From: a virus
DNA length: 32,549 nt
IMG/VR virus record: IMGVR_UViG_3300044640_001748
Location: 1 to 32,549 of that record
Strand: one strand, 5' to 3'
Below the pieces are notes generated by a model, which saw only the letters and a list, made by a program, of their open reading frames with translations, was not told the origin of the DNA and searched no databases. Shown piece after piece: positions 24,673 through 31,783 of this stretch. The position numbers and the translations under genes are program-made. Position 1 is the first letter of the stretch. Each line of letters opens with the position of its first letter.

Positions 24673-25358
24673 GGTATGTCTGCTGGGGGCAAGGTTTGTA
24701 TTTCATGCCATGAATATTTCATAATTCCGGCTTGTATAAATTGTGCGACATCGGCTGGAAATTCTCCATAGGTCAAATGAATTGAATTATTGCTCATGGC
24801 CAATGGCAAGTCAACTGTTGGAGCAAGTAACACCTGATGATTTTTTGCTATAAAAATCTGATGGTTTCCTATTAGACTAATATTCCAGTCCGATGACCGA
24901 ATAAACTCATCAACTGCCCAGGTGACCTCGGGCCACATAGAATTCATGTAGTCATCTACACAAATTATGCCATTGCATTTACTTTGAACTTGAAGCAAAT
25001 CGGTTAACACCTTGTGGTATTTTTTATTTGCATCCAAGTGCACAAACGAATATTGCTGGTGTAATTTTGGTATTCCAATTTGAGTATCCTCAATTCGATA
25101 GTCAATTGATAAATTATACTGCTTGATCAATTGCTCAAATGGTTGCTGACTATAGCCTTGACACCAATCGTCGATTATAGTTAAATTTTTAGACAGCTCG
25201 TACAAAGTCAATGCACTTCCGCCATACCCAGTGCCACACTCTAGCATGGGTTTTCCTGCAAACTGTTGGGCTAGTTTATAAAACAAATACCAGTCCACAC
25301 CAGTTTTGCCTGGTTTTGGCACTTGCCCGTCTAGTTGTAATTGTAATAATTTGCTCAT
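24669..25358 (-). CDS. Class I SAM-dependent methyltransferase-like protein
   Basis: A 229-aa protein. The SAM-binding loop is MLECGTGYGGSALTL (about residues 38-52), followed by NLTIIDDWCQGY (acidic end of strand 2) and SFVHLDANKKYHKVL, a Methyltransf_24-like layout. The target is unknown. The ATG overlaps the upstream SGNH gene stop as ATGA. The context suggests sugar or small-molecule modification. Confidence 0.7.
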   Translation of the reverse strand: MSKLLQLQLDGQVPKPGKTGVDWYLFYKLAQQFAGKPMLECGTGYGGSALTLYELSKNLTIIDDWCQGYSQQPFEQLIKQYNLSIDYRIEDTQIGIPKLHQQYSFVHLDANKKYHKVLTDLLQVQSKCNGIICVDDYMNSMWPEVTWAVDEFIRSSDWNISLIGNHQIFIAKNHQVLLAPTVDLPLAMSNNSIHLTYGEFPADVAQFIQAGIMKYSWHEIQTLPPADIP

Positions 25359-26152
25359 GTAAAAACTTTATCAAACTTTGATTGTAATAGTTCAGCTATG
25401 ACAGATTGACTATTGGGACCAGGGTGCCCTTCGGTGTTGCTTTCTATAAAATCAATTTGGTGATTGTAAAACGGATCGTATAAATTCAACCAATGACTCT
25501 CTTGAATGCCACCAAATTTTTCATACGAAGAGTGCATAGTGTCGTACAGTGACTTTGTTTCCGAATCATCTCTATCCTCTGACAACAGTATTTCCCTGGT
25601 GAATTCATCTAATTCAGATGGCGTTGCCCACTCAACTTTTTTAAGAAATTGCTGGTGTTTCCACGGTAGACAATAATTTACAAATCCAATCTGACACGAG
25701 TATTGTTTTGCAATCTCAATCAATAAATTGCATTTAATTACAAGATCTAAAATATCCCAGTGATAATTGTAATATCGTGTGTTAAATTTTTGTTTTATCT
25801 GATCTTTGATAGTTATTGTTTGATTATTTACTAAGTTGATGTCAACAAAGTTATTTGGGAAGGACACATAGGGACTGGAGGTTCGATACAATTCAAATCC
25901 ATAATTAATATTTGTGCGGGGTATCAGAGACCAGGTCACCATGGCATGAGTAAAATTTCCAGTTCTAATATTGGCGTAGGTTTCGTTAAAAATTTCAGCA
26001 TTGTCAGCACCAACTATGCTGGTGTTTGTTATATCACACAAGGGAAATTGTGCGTTAATTAGAGACGTGGGCCAAAAAGATCGCATCATCTCTTCATTGG
26101 TAAGTCCATACCCGGCACTGGCACTGGAACCTGAGATTAAAAACTTTTTCAC
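25355..26152 (-). CDS. SGNH-hydrolase-like protein
   Basis: A 265-aa protein. Block I is SGSSASAGYG (GSS in place of GDS) and the C-terminal block V is TEGHPGPNSQSVIAELL, similar to other SGNH proteins (HPN..G). Segment HAMVTWSLIPR may be block III. A GTG start overlaps the upstream stop as GTGA. It is the middle member of an overlapping SGNH-SGNH-methyltransferase group. Confidence 0.65.
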   Translation of the reverse strand: MKKFLISGSSASAGYGLTNEEMMRSFWPTSLINAQFPLCDITNTSIVGADNAEIFNETYANIRTGNFTHAMVTWSLIPRTNINYGFELYRTSSPYVSFPNNFVDINLVNNQTITIKDQIKQKFNTRYYNYHWDILDLVIKCNLLIEIAKQYSCQIGFVNYCLPWKHQQFLKKVEWATPSELDEFTREILLSEDRDDSETKSLYDTMHSSYEKFGGIQESHWLNLYDPFYNHQIDFIESNTEGHPGPNSQSVIAELLQSKFDKVFT

Positions 26153-26742
26153 TGTGACAGTTCCTGTAGTTTAATTTGTAACTGTTTATAGATGGTCTGA
26201 TTGGCTTGTTTAGTATAGTGCACAACATCGCCTCGGTTATCTAACCAAAATTTATAAAAATTAATCATACAATCAAATTGGTATAGGTCCGCCCAGTCAA
26301 AATGTGTGATGTGCAACACCTTGGAATGCTGGGTTATTTGATCTATTTCTCGACAACAACTACTATGAATAAACTTGTAATAGTCTAGATCAAAAATATG
26401 TTTGTAATAACTAACAATGTCTTGAGCAATGGCGACTTGATTTAATTTAGATTCAGCATCGGCAAAAATAATGTCACTGGATCTGTACAAATGGTTGTCG
26501 GGGTATAAAGGATTGGATTCACAATGAATCCTATTGGGACTGGTATGACTTATTACAACAAAATCATAATCATCTAAGTCAACTGATTGCAATTTTTTCA
26601 ATATTTTGTATTGCCCTATGCCAGGAGATGATAGGTTTGTCACTGTGAAATCTTGTTTTAACAGCACAGGCCATCCAAGATCGCCGGACAGTTGTTCCGA
26701 AGAAAAACTATCTCCAACAATCAACACTCTTTTTTCCGTCAT
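26149..26742 (-). CDS. SGNH-hydrolase-like protein
   Basis: A 197-aa protein. Block I is LIVGDSFSSEQL (S12 nucleophile in GDSFS); a block II-like Gly lies in SSPGIGQYK and block III in DFVVISHTSPNR. The C-terminal VVHYTKQANQTIYKQL could supply the catalytic His. It is the first gene after a terminator, so it probably begins a transcription unit; two TTGAC boxes lie upstream but no clear -10 is at a good distance. Confidence 0.7.
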   Translation of the reverse strand: MTEKRVLIVGDSFSSEQLSGDLGWPVLLKQDFTVTNLSSPGIGQYKILKKLQSVDLDDYDFVVISHTSPNRIHCESNPLYPDNHLYRSSDIIFADAESKLNQVAIAQDIVSYYKHIFDLDYYKFIHSSCCREIDQITQHSKVLHITHFDWADLYQFDCMINFYKFWLDNRGDVVHYTKQANQTIYKQLQIKLQELSQ

Positions 26743-26773
26743 AGTAGTAATTATGTACTTTTGTCAAGAAGTC

Positions 26774-26805
26774 AAAAAAAGAGGTACCGGTTTAAGGGTA
26801 CCTCT
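26774..26805 (-). terminator. Rho-independent terminator
   Basis: On the minus strand: stem AGAGGTACC, 8-nt loop, stem GGTACCTCT, then seven T. A 9-bp perfect stem with a T-run. It ends the AAA+ ATPase unit. Confidence 0.92.
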
Positions 26806-26808
26806 AAA

Positions 26809-26845
26809 CAAATCGCCCAGGAGCTAGTCTGATAATGGCGATTTG
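26809..26845 (-). other. Second 3'-UTR hairpin
   Basis: A perfect 9-bp inverted repeat (CAAATCGCC / GGCGATTTG) with a 19-nt loop lies between the stop of the 41-aa gene and the terminator. With the terminator it forms a two-hairpin 3' end of the transcript. Confidence 0.6.
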
Positions 26846-26854
26846 GTAAACAGT

Positions 26855-26980
26855 CTAGGCGTGCTCTAATTCAAATACCTGATATCCCGAATAAGGATAG
26901 TTTTCTTGTAGCCATTCTACCAGGCCTGGTTCCCAGGGATAGACTATTGTACGGTCTCGATTGGCAATGTATTGTATCAT
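26855..26980 (-). CDS. 41-aa hypothetical peptide
   Basis: The start is at the ATG at 26980, two bases after the stop of the preceding small gene (TAA-A-ATG), which suggests coupled translation. The sequence begins MIQYIANRDRTIVYPW and ends acidic (YQVFELEHA). A longer reading to 27076 would overlap the previous gene heavily and is less likely. The function is unknown. Confidence 0.5.
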   Translation of the reverse strand: MIQYIANRDRTIVYPWEPGLVEWLQENYPYSGYQVFELEHA

Positions 26981-26981
26981 T

Positions 26982-27155
26982 TTAGTTGTCCCAGGTGTCA
27001 AGAAGTATAATGTACCCGACCATGAAAAACAGCCAACCTTGTGCGGTGTTGCCTTGTGAGAAATATTGTAGGCCACTTAGCACATTGATACCACCAATTG
27101 TGTATCCAATCTGTTTGCGATACGTACCAAACCAAACTGTAAATTTTTCAAGCAT
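26982..27155 (-). CDS. Small membrane protein
   Basis: A 57-aa protein; the start at the ATG at 27155 is supported by AAGGAA upstream. It has two hydrophobic segments (IGYTIGGINVLSGLQYF and GWLFFMVGYIILLD) and a basic N-terminus. Probably in the inner membrane; function unknown. Part of the AAA+ ATPase early unit. Confidence 0.65.
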   Translation of the reverse strand: MLEKFTVWFGTYRKQIGYTIGGINVLSGLQYFSQGNTAQGWLFFMVGYIILLDTWDN

Positions 27156-27174
27156 TATTATTTCCTTTACTAAT

Positions 27175-28203
27175 TTAGGCACTCTTCATGCAAGTAGTCT
27201 CAGCCATGAGTCTCCACTTTGCAGGGAAGCTTTTAACCAAGTCTGCAATCTTAAGAGCCATACGCAGGCTCATCTCACGCAGGCGAGCTTGGTTGACATT
27301 CATGAAGTCAATGATGTCATCTTGTTGCATCTCTGAGAACTCGTAGTCCTGGAACAACACACCATCTCGGGCAATCTGTTTAATGCGCAGGATCTTGTCA
27401 CGCATGGTGTCAAGTGTCAAGTCCAAGTAGTGACAGCGACTCTGCAATGCATCCAAGTGGTCACGCAATTTTTGTGACTTCATCTTGTCAAACTTCAAGT
27501 TAGTGATAAAAATAACACTGCCTCGGAACTCAAAGCTGTCTGGGATGCCTTCGCGGCGCAGAGTACTGCTCTCTGACAGCCATGAAATCTTACGCTTCTT
27601 ACCTGAGTCCAAGGCACCCTTGAGCAAGTTAAGAGCAACGTCATCTAACAAGATGCTGTCGCAGTCATCAAACACCAACACACAATTGGCGTCACTGTAT
27701 TTGTACAGTGTTTGGTACAAGCCAATTGGGGTGGCACTGCCTTTGACTACCTCAGCACGTAGACGCTTGCCGGCAATCTTGTCAAACATACAGGCCTTGT
27801 CAACTTCGGCTTCTACGCCGTAGCTCTTGCCCACGCCCGGGGGGCCGCTGACAATCATTGCACGGATGTCGCCTGCTGTGGCTGCCTTGGTCATCTCAGT
27901 GAGAATCTCAAAACGCTCGCGGATCCGAGTCATTGCTTGTTCTTCAGTTTCTACTGCCACTGATTGTTTAAACTCTACAGTCTTGGTCTGTGCTGTCACA
28001 GTGTCTCCTCCAACAATTTCAATATCCTCGATGCCGTCAACACGAACACGCACCACGTCAAACTCGGCGCCAAAATGGCCCTCGCTTTTTACAGTTACAA
28101 AGCCGCCGCGGGCGCCTTTTGTAAAATCTTTAACAAGAGTAAACGCAACACCACGCACGTTTTGATTGCGGTAAGTGCCTTTGTGTATTACAACTTGGGT
28201 CAT
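27175..28203 (-). CDS. AAA+ ATPase
   Basis: A 342-aa protein. The N-terminal about 85 aa is beta-rich (GGFVTVKSEGHFGAEFDVV). The AAA+ core has Walker A GPPGVGKS (120-127), Walker B CVLVFDDCDSIL (D179/D180), sensor-1 VIFITNLKF and a C-terminal helical part. The family is clear but the job is not; it is not gp44. GGAGCTAGGA lies before the ATG and a strong sigma70 promoter 31 nt upstream, so it is probably an early gene. Confidence 0.85.
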   Translation of the reverse strand: MTQVVIHKGTYRNQNVRGVAFTLVKDFTKGARGGFVTVKSEGHFGAEFDVVRVRVDGIEDIEIVGGDTVTAQTKTVEFKQSVAVETEEQAMTRIRERFEILTEMTKAATAGDIRAMIVSGPPGVGKSYGVEAEVDKACMFDKIAGKRLRAEVVKGSATPIGLYQTLYKYSDANCVLVFDDCDSILLDDVALNLLKGALDSGKKRKISWLSESSTLRREGIPDSFEFRGSVIFITNLKFDKMKSQKLRDHLDALQSRCHYLDLTLDTMRDKILRIKQIARDGVLFQDYEFSEMQQDDIIDFMNVNQARLREMSLRMALKIADLVKSFPAKWRLMAETTCMKSA

Positions 28204-28233
28204 TCCTAGCTCCTTTTTAATTTCTATACAAGT

Positions 28234-28262
28234 ATTATAGCAAAAGTTGAATTATTGGTCAA
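28234..28262 (-). promoter_or_regulatory. Early sigma70 promoter P1
   Basis: Minus strand TTGACC (28257-28262), 17-nt spacer, TATAAT (28234-28239). It drives the AAA+ ATPase unit. Its -35 overlaps the end of the 59-aa gene. Confidence 0.88.
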
Positions 28263-28431
28263 CCGGCGCAAACATGCGTGAGCCTTGTGCCACAAAAACC
28301 CGATAAGCTTCCAGGGTTTTTTGGGGCTGAGCCAAGGGATTCTTTTGGATGAATGCCAGGGTTTCCGGCAGGGGCATGCCCAAGAATTCTGCTTCTTTTT
28401 GCAAGTGTTTGATTGCTGTAGTGATCTGCAT
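28252..28431 (-). CDS. 59-aa hypothetical protein
   Basis: A short early gene read directly from the sequence: MQITTAIKHLQKEAEFLGMP, ending in FAPVDQ. AAGGAG lies 7 nt before the ATG and it has its own promoter (P2). It is probably helical. The stop codon lies within the promoter of the next gene. The function is unknown; small early genes are often host-takeover factors. Confidence 0.75.
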   Translation of the reverse strand: MQITTAIKHLQKEAEFLGMPLPETLAFIQKNPLAQPQKTLEAYRVFVAQGSRMFAPVDQ

Positions 28432-28461
28432 ATCTGCTCCTTTGTTGCTTACTATGCTTGT

Positions 28462-28490
28462 ATTATAGCAAATGACGTATTTCTGGTCAA
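28462..28490 (-). promoter_or_regulatory. Early sigma70 promoter P2
   Basis: Minus strand TTGACC (28485-28490), 17-nt spacer, TATAAT (28462-28467). The 29-nt core and a few flanking bases are identical to P3. Confidence 0.9.
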
Positions 28491-28542
28491 CCGTTTTTTA
28501 CATTGTTTTTTGTGTACTTTGATGCGTCAGCACAACATCTAA

Positions 28543-28557
28543 GGGCGTAAACCGCCC
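28543..28557 (-). other. Small GC hairpin
   Basis: GGGCG / CGCCC with a 5-nt loop, extendable by CATC/GATG after small bulges. There is no T-run on either strand, so it is probably not a standard terminator. It lies between the 99-aa gene and P2. Confidence 0.45.
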
Positions 28558-28575
28558 ATGATGGCAAAAATGTAT

Positions 28576-28626
28576 ACTCAAGTACTGGTTTTAGGGAGCA
28601 AAACTGCAAACTCAAGTACTAGTTTT
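28576..28626. repeat. Direct repeat pair, 17 nt
   Basis: ACTCAAGTACTGGTTTT at 28576-28592 and ACTCAAGTACTAGTTTT at 28610-28626, one mismatch, 34 nt apart. Each contains the palindrome AGTACT. The second copy reaches the stop of the 99-aa gene. Possibly a protein-binding site. Confidence 0.6.
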
Positions 28627-28925
28627 TAGATGAGTTTTCCGTTGCGATCAAACTTGATTGGTTGGCTAAACTCCGGAAAATGTACGCCATGCGGTGCAAG
28701 ATATTGTGCTATACGCAATAATGATATATTTAGAATCTCCTGAATATCTTCATATTCAAAATCATTCATATACAATATATTAATATTATAATCCAGGTCT
28801 TCATCGACATCTACAAAATCATCAGAATCAAGAACTGTACCGTCATCATATTCGATAATCAATGGCTGATATTCTTTAAACTCATTGTATTCTTTTAAAT
28901 CAAATTTGGTGTGCTCTTTAATCAT
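28626..28925 (-). CDS. Hypothetical acidic early protein
   Basis: A 99-aa protein with a strongly acidic middle (DDGTVLDSDDFVDVDEDLDY). AAGGAA precedes the ATG and it has its own promoter P3. Acidic small early proteins can mimic DNA or bind host factors, but there is no direct evidence here. Confidence 0.7.
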   Translation of the reverse strand: MIKEHTKFDLKEYNEFKEYQPLIIEYDDGTVLDSDDFVDVDEDLDYNINILYMNDFEYEDIQEILNISLLRIAQYLAPHGVHFPEFSQPIKFDRNGKLI

Positions 28926-28954
28926 GCTTGTTCCTTATTAGTTAATATACAAGT

Positions 28955-28983
28955 ATTATAGCAAATGACGTATTTCTGGTCAA
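28955..28983 (-). promoter_or_regulatory. Early sigma70 promoter P3
   Basis: Minus strand TTGACC (28978-28983), 17-nt spacer, TATAAT (28955-28960). Spacer identical to P2. Confidence 0.9.
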
Positions 28984-28990
28984 CCAAATT

Positions 28991-29380
28991 TTAAACAGTT
29001 TGGCCTGCTACAAGGCGTCGAATACGGTGGGCCATGTCTTCGGGGGTGTCGCCTTTGCCTGTGAGCATAAAGGACGTATACTCCACCATGTCGGCACTCT
29101 TAAACTCCAGGTCAATGCCCAGGTTCTTAAACACCAGGTTCACTTGCTTGAGAGTCTCAACCACTGTTTCGTGTACAAGGGTACAGGTGTCGTTGTTGAT
29201 TTCCTCATCGTAGTACTGCAAATCTTCTGCAAGAAATTTGTTGTAGGCACCCTGGTCGTCCATGATACAGAACTTGCCAAAAGCCCGGTTAAGATCAGGG
29301 TCCATAAAGTCATCAATGCCTTCACCAATGTCGTTGGTGTCAATGCTGTTAAGACGTTCTTGTTTAGTAAATGTACGCAT
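28991..29380 (-). CDS. Hypothetical early protein
   Basis: The start was moved to the ATG at 29380 because AAAAGGAG lies just upstream, giving 129 aa. The protein is acidic and helical (DTNDIGEGIDDFMDPDL). The function is unknown. It is the first gene of the early block, with promoter P4 about 30 nt upstream. Confidence 0.72.
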   Translation of the reverse strand: MRTFTKQERLNSIDTNDIGEGIDDFMDPDLNRAFGKFCIMDDQGAYNKFLAEDLQYYDEEINNDTCTLVHETVVETLKQVNLVFKNLGIDLEFKSADMVEYTSFMLTGKGDTPEDMAHRIRRLVAGQTV

Positions 29381-29409
29381 CTGGGCTCCTTTTGTGTTTG
29401 TATGTGTGT

Positions 29410-29438
29410 ATTGTAGCAAATGGTGAATTATTGGTCAA
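29410..29438 (-). promoter_or_regulatory. Early sigma70 promoter P4
   Basis: Minus strand TTGACC (29433-29438), 17-nt spacer, TACAAT (29410-29415). The spacer resembles P1. Confidence 0.82.
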
Positions 29439-29463
29439 CCAGGCAATGTGTTGTTTTTTAGCC

Positions 29464-29494
29464 ACAAAAAAACCCTACAATTTGCAGGGTTTTT
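29464..29494 (-). terminator. Rho-independent terminator
   Basis: On the minus strand: AAAAACCCT, loop region, AGGGTTTTTTT. It follows the stop of the virion protein gene at 29514 by about 20 nt and separates it from the early block. Confidence 0.88.
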
Positions 29495-29513
29495 GAACAA
29501 GCTTGTCTGTGAA

Positions 29514-30209
29514 TTAGCTTGCATAGGTTGGGTTAAGCCTTGGGGGTGACACAAACAAATCAAACTCCAATACATCCCCGTCTTGAATGTCAATGGGCCA
29601 ATTACCTTCTTCTCCAGGCTCACGCTCAATGAGCTGATCTACTCCGTTAATTCGAATATTTCTTTTTGCATCGTACATACGGGTACCATCAGGGTTGGCG
29701 CCAACCGAGGTTATGAAATTGTTTTCAATAGGCACTGTAATGATGTATTCACGATTGACATACTTGATTGAGTCTGGGTGTAATCCATCTTTTGGTGCTG
29801 AATACTTGTCAAAAAATTGTTGGTCATCTAATAGAAGAATGTCTTGTTCAAATTCCTCGATTGAAGCTGGTTTGTAGCCAGGCCAAACTGCTTCGGCACG
29901 GAGCGCCTTGGTTATGCCGGCTTGTATATGATTCATTGTAATCGCCCACACATTAAGAACACCGCCCTCTCCTAGGCCATTTACTGTGATCTTGACTGGT
30001 ATAGCATCACCAGCCACAGAGCTGTCTGTTTCCCAGGTACAAACAATGTCTGAATCCTGGTCAAGTATGTCTGGCGTGCGTGGAACTGGTGCCTGTTCGG
30101 GCACTGTGCCATTGAACACTTGTGCTCCGTTAAACTCAACAGTGACTGTTGCTGGGGCGGCAGAATCCCCCCAGGCTTTTCCAATTAATCGATTAGTGCG
30201 TATAGCCAT
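29514..30209 (-). CDS. Virion structural protein (unknown)
   Basis: A 231-aa beta-rich protein (VTVEFNGAQVFNGTVP, VKITVNGLGEGG). It probably has an Ig-like or jelly-roll fold; there is no catalytic motif. AAAGGA lies before the ATG, a CATAAATA motif 23 nt upstream and its own terminator downstream, so it is a single-gene late unit. Role inferred from fold and expression signals. Confidence 0.75.
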   Translation of the reverse strand: MAIRTNRLIGKAWGDSAAPATVTVEFNGAQVFNGTVPEQAPVPRTPDILDQDSDIVCTWETDSSVAGDAIPVKITVNGLGEGGVLNVWAITMNHIQAGITKALRAEAVWPGYKPASIEEFEQDILLLDDQQFFDKYSAPKDGLHPDSIKYVNREYIITVPIENNFITSVGANPDGTRMYDAKRNIRINGVDQLIEREPGEEGNWPIDIQDGDVLEFDLFVSPPRLNPTYAS

Positions 30210-30231
30210 GGTAATTGTCCTTTATTAGATT

Positions 30232-30239
30232 TATTTATG
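30232..30239 (-). promoter_or_regulatory. Late-promoter-like CATAAATA
   Basis: The minus-strand motif is one base from TATAAATA and ends 23 nt before the ATG at 30209, with AAAGGA between. Confidence 0.6.
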
Positions 30240-30250
30240 CCAGCTCATTT

Positions 30251-30985
30251 TTAGCGCCAGTGTTTTACAACAAAATCATCATGAATTTTGTCGGGTTTTG
30301 GGCGGCCATGAAAAATTACAATTTTCAGACCCGGGGTAACTACAGCGCCAGCGCCGGGACGACGATGTGTGCGTGTCTTCATGTCTAGCCCACCGTTATC
30401 AACTTGCCACCGCCAGCTTTGTACTGCTGTGGGATCAATAAATCTTCGGTCAACTAAGTCTATCATCACACTTATATAGTCTTGATCTCCGGGATATTGA
30501 TCCATGATTTTTTTCATGTCGCTCTGAGAAAACTTCTTCCAAATGTGTTGGAATTTTTGTGTATCCCAAAACATGACACTGGAATTTATCCCAGTCCAAT
30601 TTGCTCTCCACAGCGATCTAAAATCTTTAATGGTCCAAAAATGATTGGATGATAGACCCAACATCCAATCTAAGTTGTCGACTATTAGCACATCGAGATC
30701 AAAATACAGTAGTCTTCCGGGCACATGCACAGGGTTAAACATCTGCATTTTATACCACCAAGCTCGCTTTGGGCCATTAGCTGCCGGCCAGGAATCCAGG
30801 GAATGTTTGATCATGTGTGCTGGCACTTCGCGTTCGGCTTCGGTGAACACATGCAATTTTATTGGGTAAGAAAAATTGCGTTGTAACATAGAATACAATT
30901 TTTCTACGTAGTCCCAGGAATATTTGTCCCCGTGAATTAAACAAGCACAATCCACTGTGAGTTCTTGATGATGTTGTAATGGCAT
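30251..30985 (-). CDS. Glycosyltransferase-like protein (DxD)
   Basis: A 244-aa GT-A-like protein. The nucleotide-sugar/metal motif is FDLDV (D96/D98), preceded by the KRAWWYKMQMF helix and followed by NSSVMFWD and GDQDYISVM, a GT8-like order. The C-terminal IVIFHGRPKP matches the late His motif of these enzymes. The sugar is unknown. There is no Shine-Dalgarno sequence. It diverges from the plus-strand carbohydrate genes. Confidence 0.75.
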   Translation of the reverse strand: MPLQHHQELTVDCACLIHGDKYSWDYVEKLYSMLQRNFSYPIKLHVFTEAEREVPAHMIKHSLDSWPAANGPKRAWWYKMQMFNPVHVPGRLLYFDLDVLIVDNLDWMLGLSSNHFWTIKDFRSLWRANWTGINSSVMFWDTQKFQHIWKKFSQSDMKKIMDQYPGDQDYISVMIDLVDRRFIDPTAVQSWRWQVDNGGLDMKTRTHRRPGAGAVVTPGLKIVIFHGRPKPDKIHDDFVVKHWR

Positions 30986-30994
30986 AAGATTTCA

Positions 30995-31002
30995 TATTTA
31001 CC
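30995..31002 (-). promoter_or_regulatory. Late-promoter-like GGTAAATA (leaderless position)
   Basis: The minus-strand motif ends 10 nt before the ATG at 30985; no ribosome-binding site follows it. Confidence 0.25.
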
Positions 31003-31014
31003 ATTATCGCAGCC

Positions 31015-31022
31015 TATAAATA
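31015..31022 (+). promoter_or_regulatory. Late promoter TATAAATA (leaderless position)
   Basis: A perfect T4 late consensus on the plus strand. It overlaps the first ATG (31022); by T4 geometry transcription would start at the second ATG (31028), giving a leaderless mRNA. Confidence 0.45.
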
Positions 31023-31783
31023 TGATTATGAAAATCGTTATAGTAACCGGTGGCTTTGACCCCATACATTCTGGTCATATTTCTTATCTCAATCACGCTG
31101 ATCATTTGGGTGATTTGTTAGTTGTTGGTTTAAATTCTGATGCGTGGCTTGCTCGTAAAAAAGGTCGTCCGTTTATGACCTGGCGTGAGCGCATGGCAAT
31201 TTTAGACAATTTACACATGACAGATCATGTCATTGAGTTTGATGACAGCGACGGCACAGCCTGTGATGCTATTCGTCGAGTCAAAGAAATGTTCCCCACA
31301 GACGAAATTGTGTTTGCCAACGGCGGAGATAGAACATCTGACAATATTCCTGAAATGGTGTTTGATGATGTGGAGTTTGTATTTGGAGTTGGGGGAGACG
31401 ACAAAGCCAACTCCAGTTCATGGATACTAGAAGACTGGAAGAAACCCCGAACAACTCGCGCCTGGGGCTACTATCGTGTGTTGCACGAAGTAGGCGCAAA
31501 TACCAAACTAAAAGAACTCACTGTGTCTCCAAAAACATGCCTGAGTATGCAACGACATGATCAACGTGCCGAGTTTTGGTTTGTGGCCGAAGGCGAGGCT
31601 GCTGTCTACACCCTGGACTCGTCAAGTGATCATGATCTAGTAGGACACTACCAGGCCCATGAGCATATTTTTATTGCCCAGGGTGAATGGCACATGTTGT
31701 GCAATGAAACTGACCAGCCACTCCGGTTAATAGAAATACAGTACGGCACTAACTGTGTGGAAGAGGACATTGAACGCCGATGA
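31022..31783 (+). CDS. Cytidylyltransferase-like / phosphomannose-isomerase-like cupin fusion
   Basis: A 253-aa protein. Residues 1-137 are a nucleotidyltransferase of the TagD/RfaE-C kind: TGGFDPIHSGHISYL (HxGH motif), later ANGGDRTSDNIPE. Residues 145-245 are a cupin like the type II phosphomannose-isomerase domain: TTRAWGYYRVL, MQRHDQRAEFWFVAEGEA, and AQGEWHMLCN. It is likely to make an activated sugar or polyol. Start either of two ATGs (31022 or 31028); there is no Shine-Dalgarno sequence. It overlaps the next glycosyltransferase gene as ATGA. Confidence 0.8.
   Translation: MIMKIVIVTGGFDPIHSGHISYLNHADHLGDLLVVGLNSDAWLARKKGRPFMTWRERMAILDNLHMTDHVIEFDDSDGTACDAIRRVKEMFPTDEIVFANGGDRTSDNIPEMVFDDVEFVFGVGGDDKANSSSWILEDWKKPRTTRAWGYYRVLHEVGANTKLKELTVSPKTCLSMQRHDQRAEFWFVAEGEAAVYTLDSSSDHDLVGHYQAHEHIFIAQGEWHMLCNETDQPLRLIEIQYGTNCVEEDIERR

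Noticed and set aside
26742-26773. Sigma70 promoter before the SGNH gene at 26742
   Set aside because: Two TTGAC boxes are present but no -10 box lies 16-18 nt away; they partly coincide with the terminator's T-run.
28543-28557. Rho-independent terminator at the GGGCG hairpin
   Set aside because: No T-run follows the stem on either strand, so it is listed only as a hairpin.
29000-29416. 138-aa plus-strand ORF in the early region
   Set aside because: Antisense to the 129-aa early gene, which has a strong ribosome-binding site and promoter P4.
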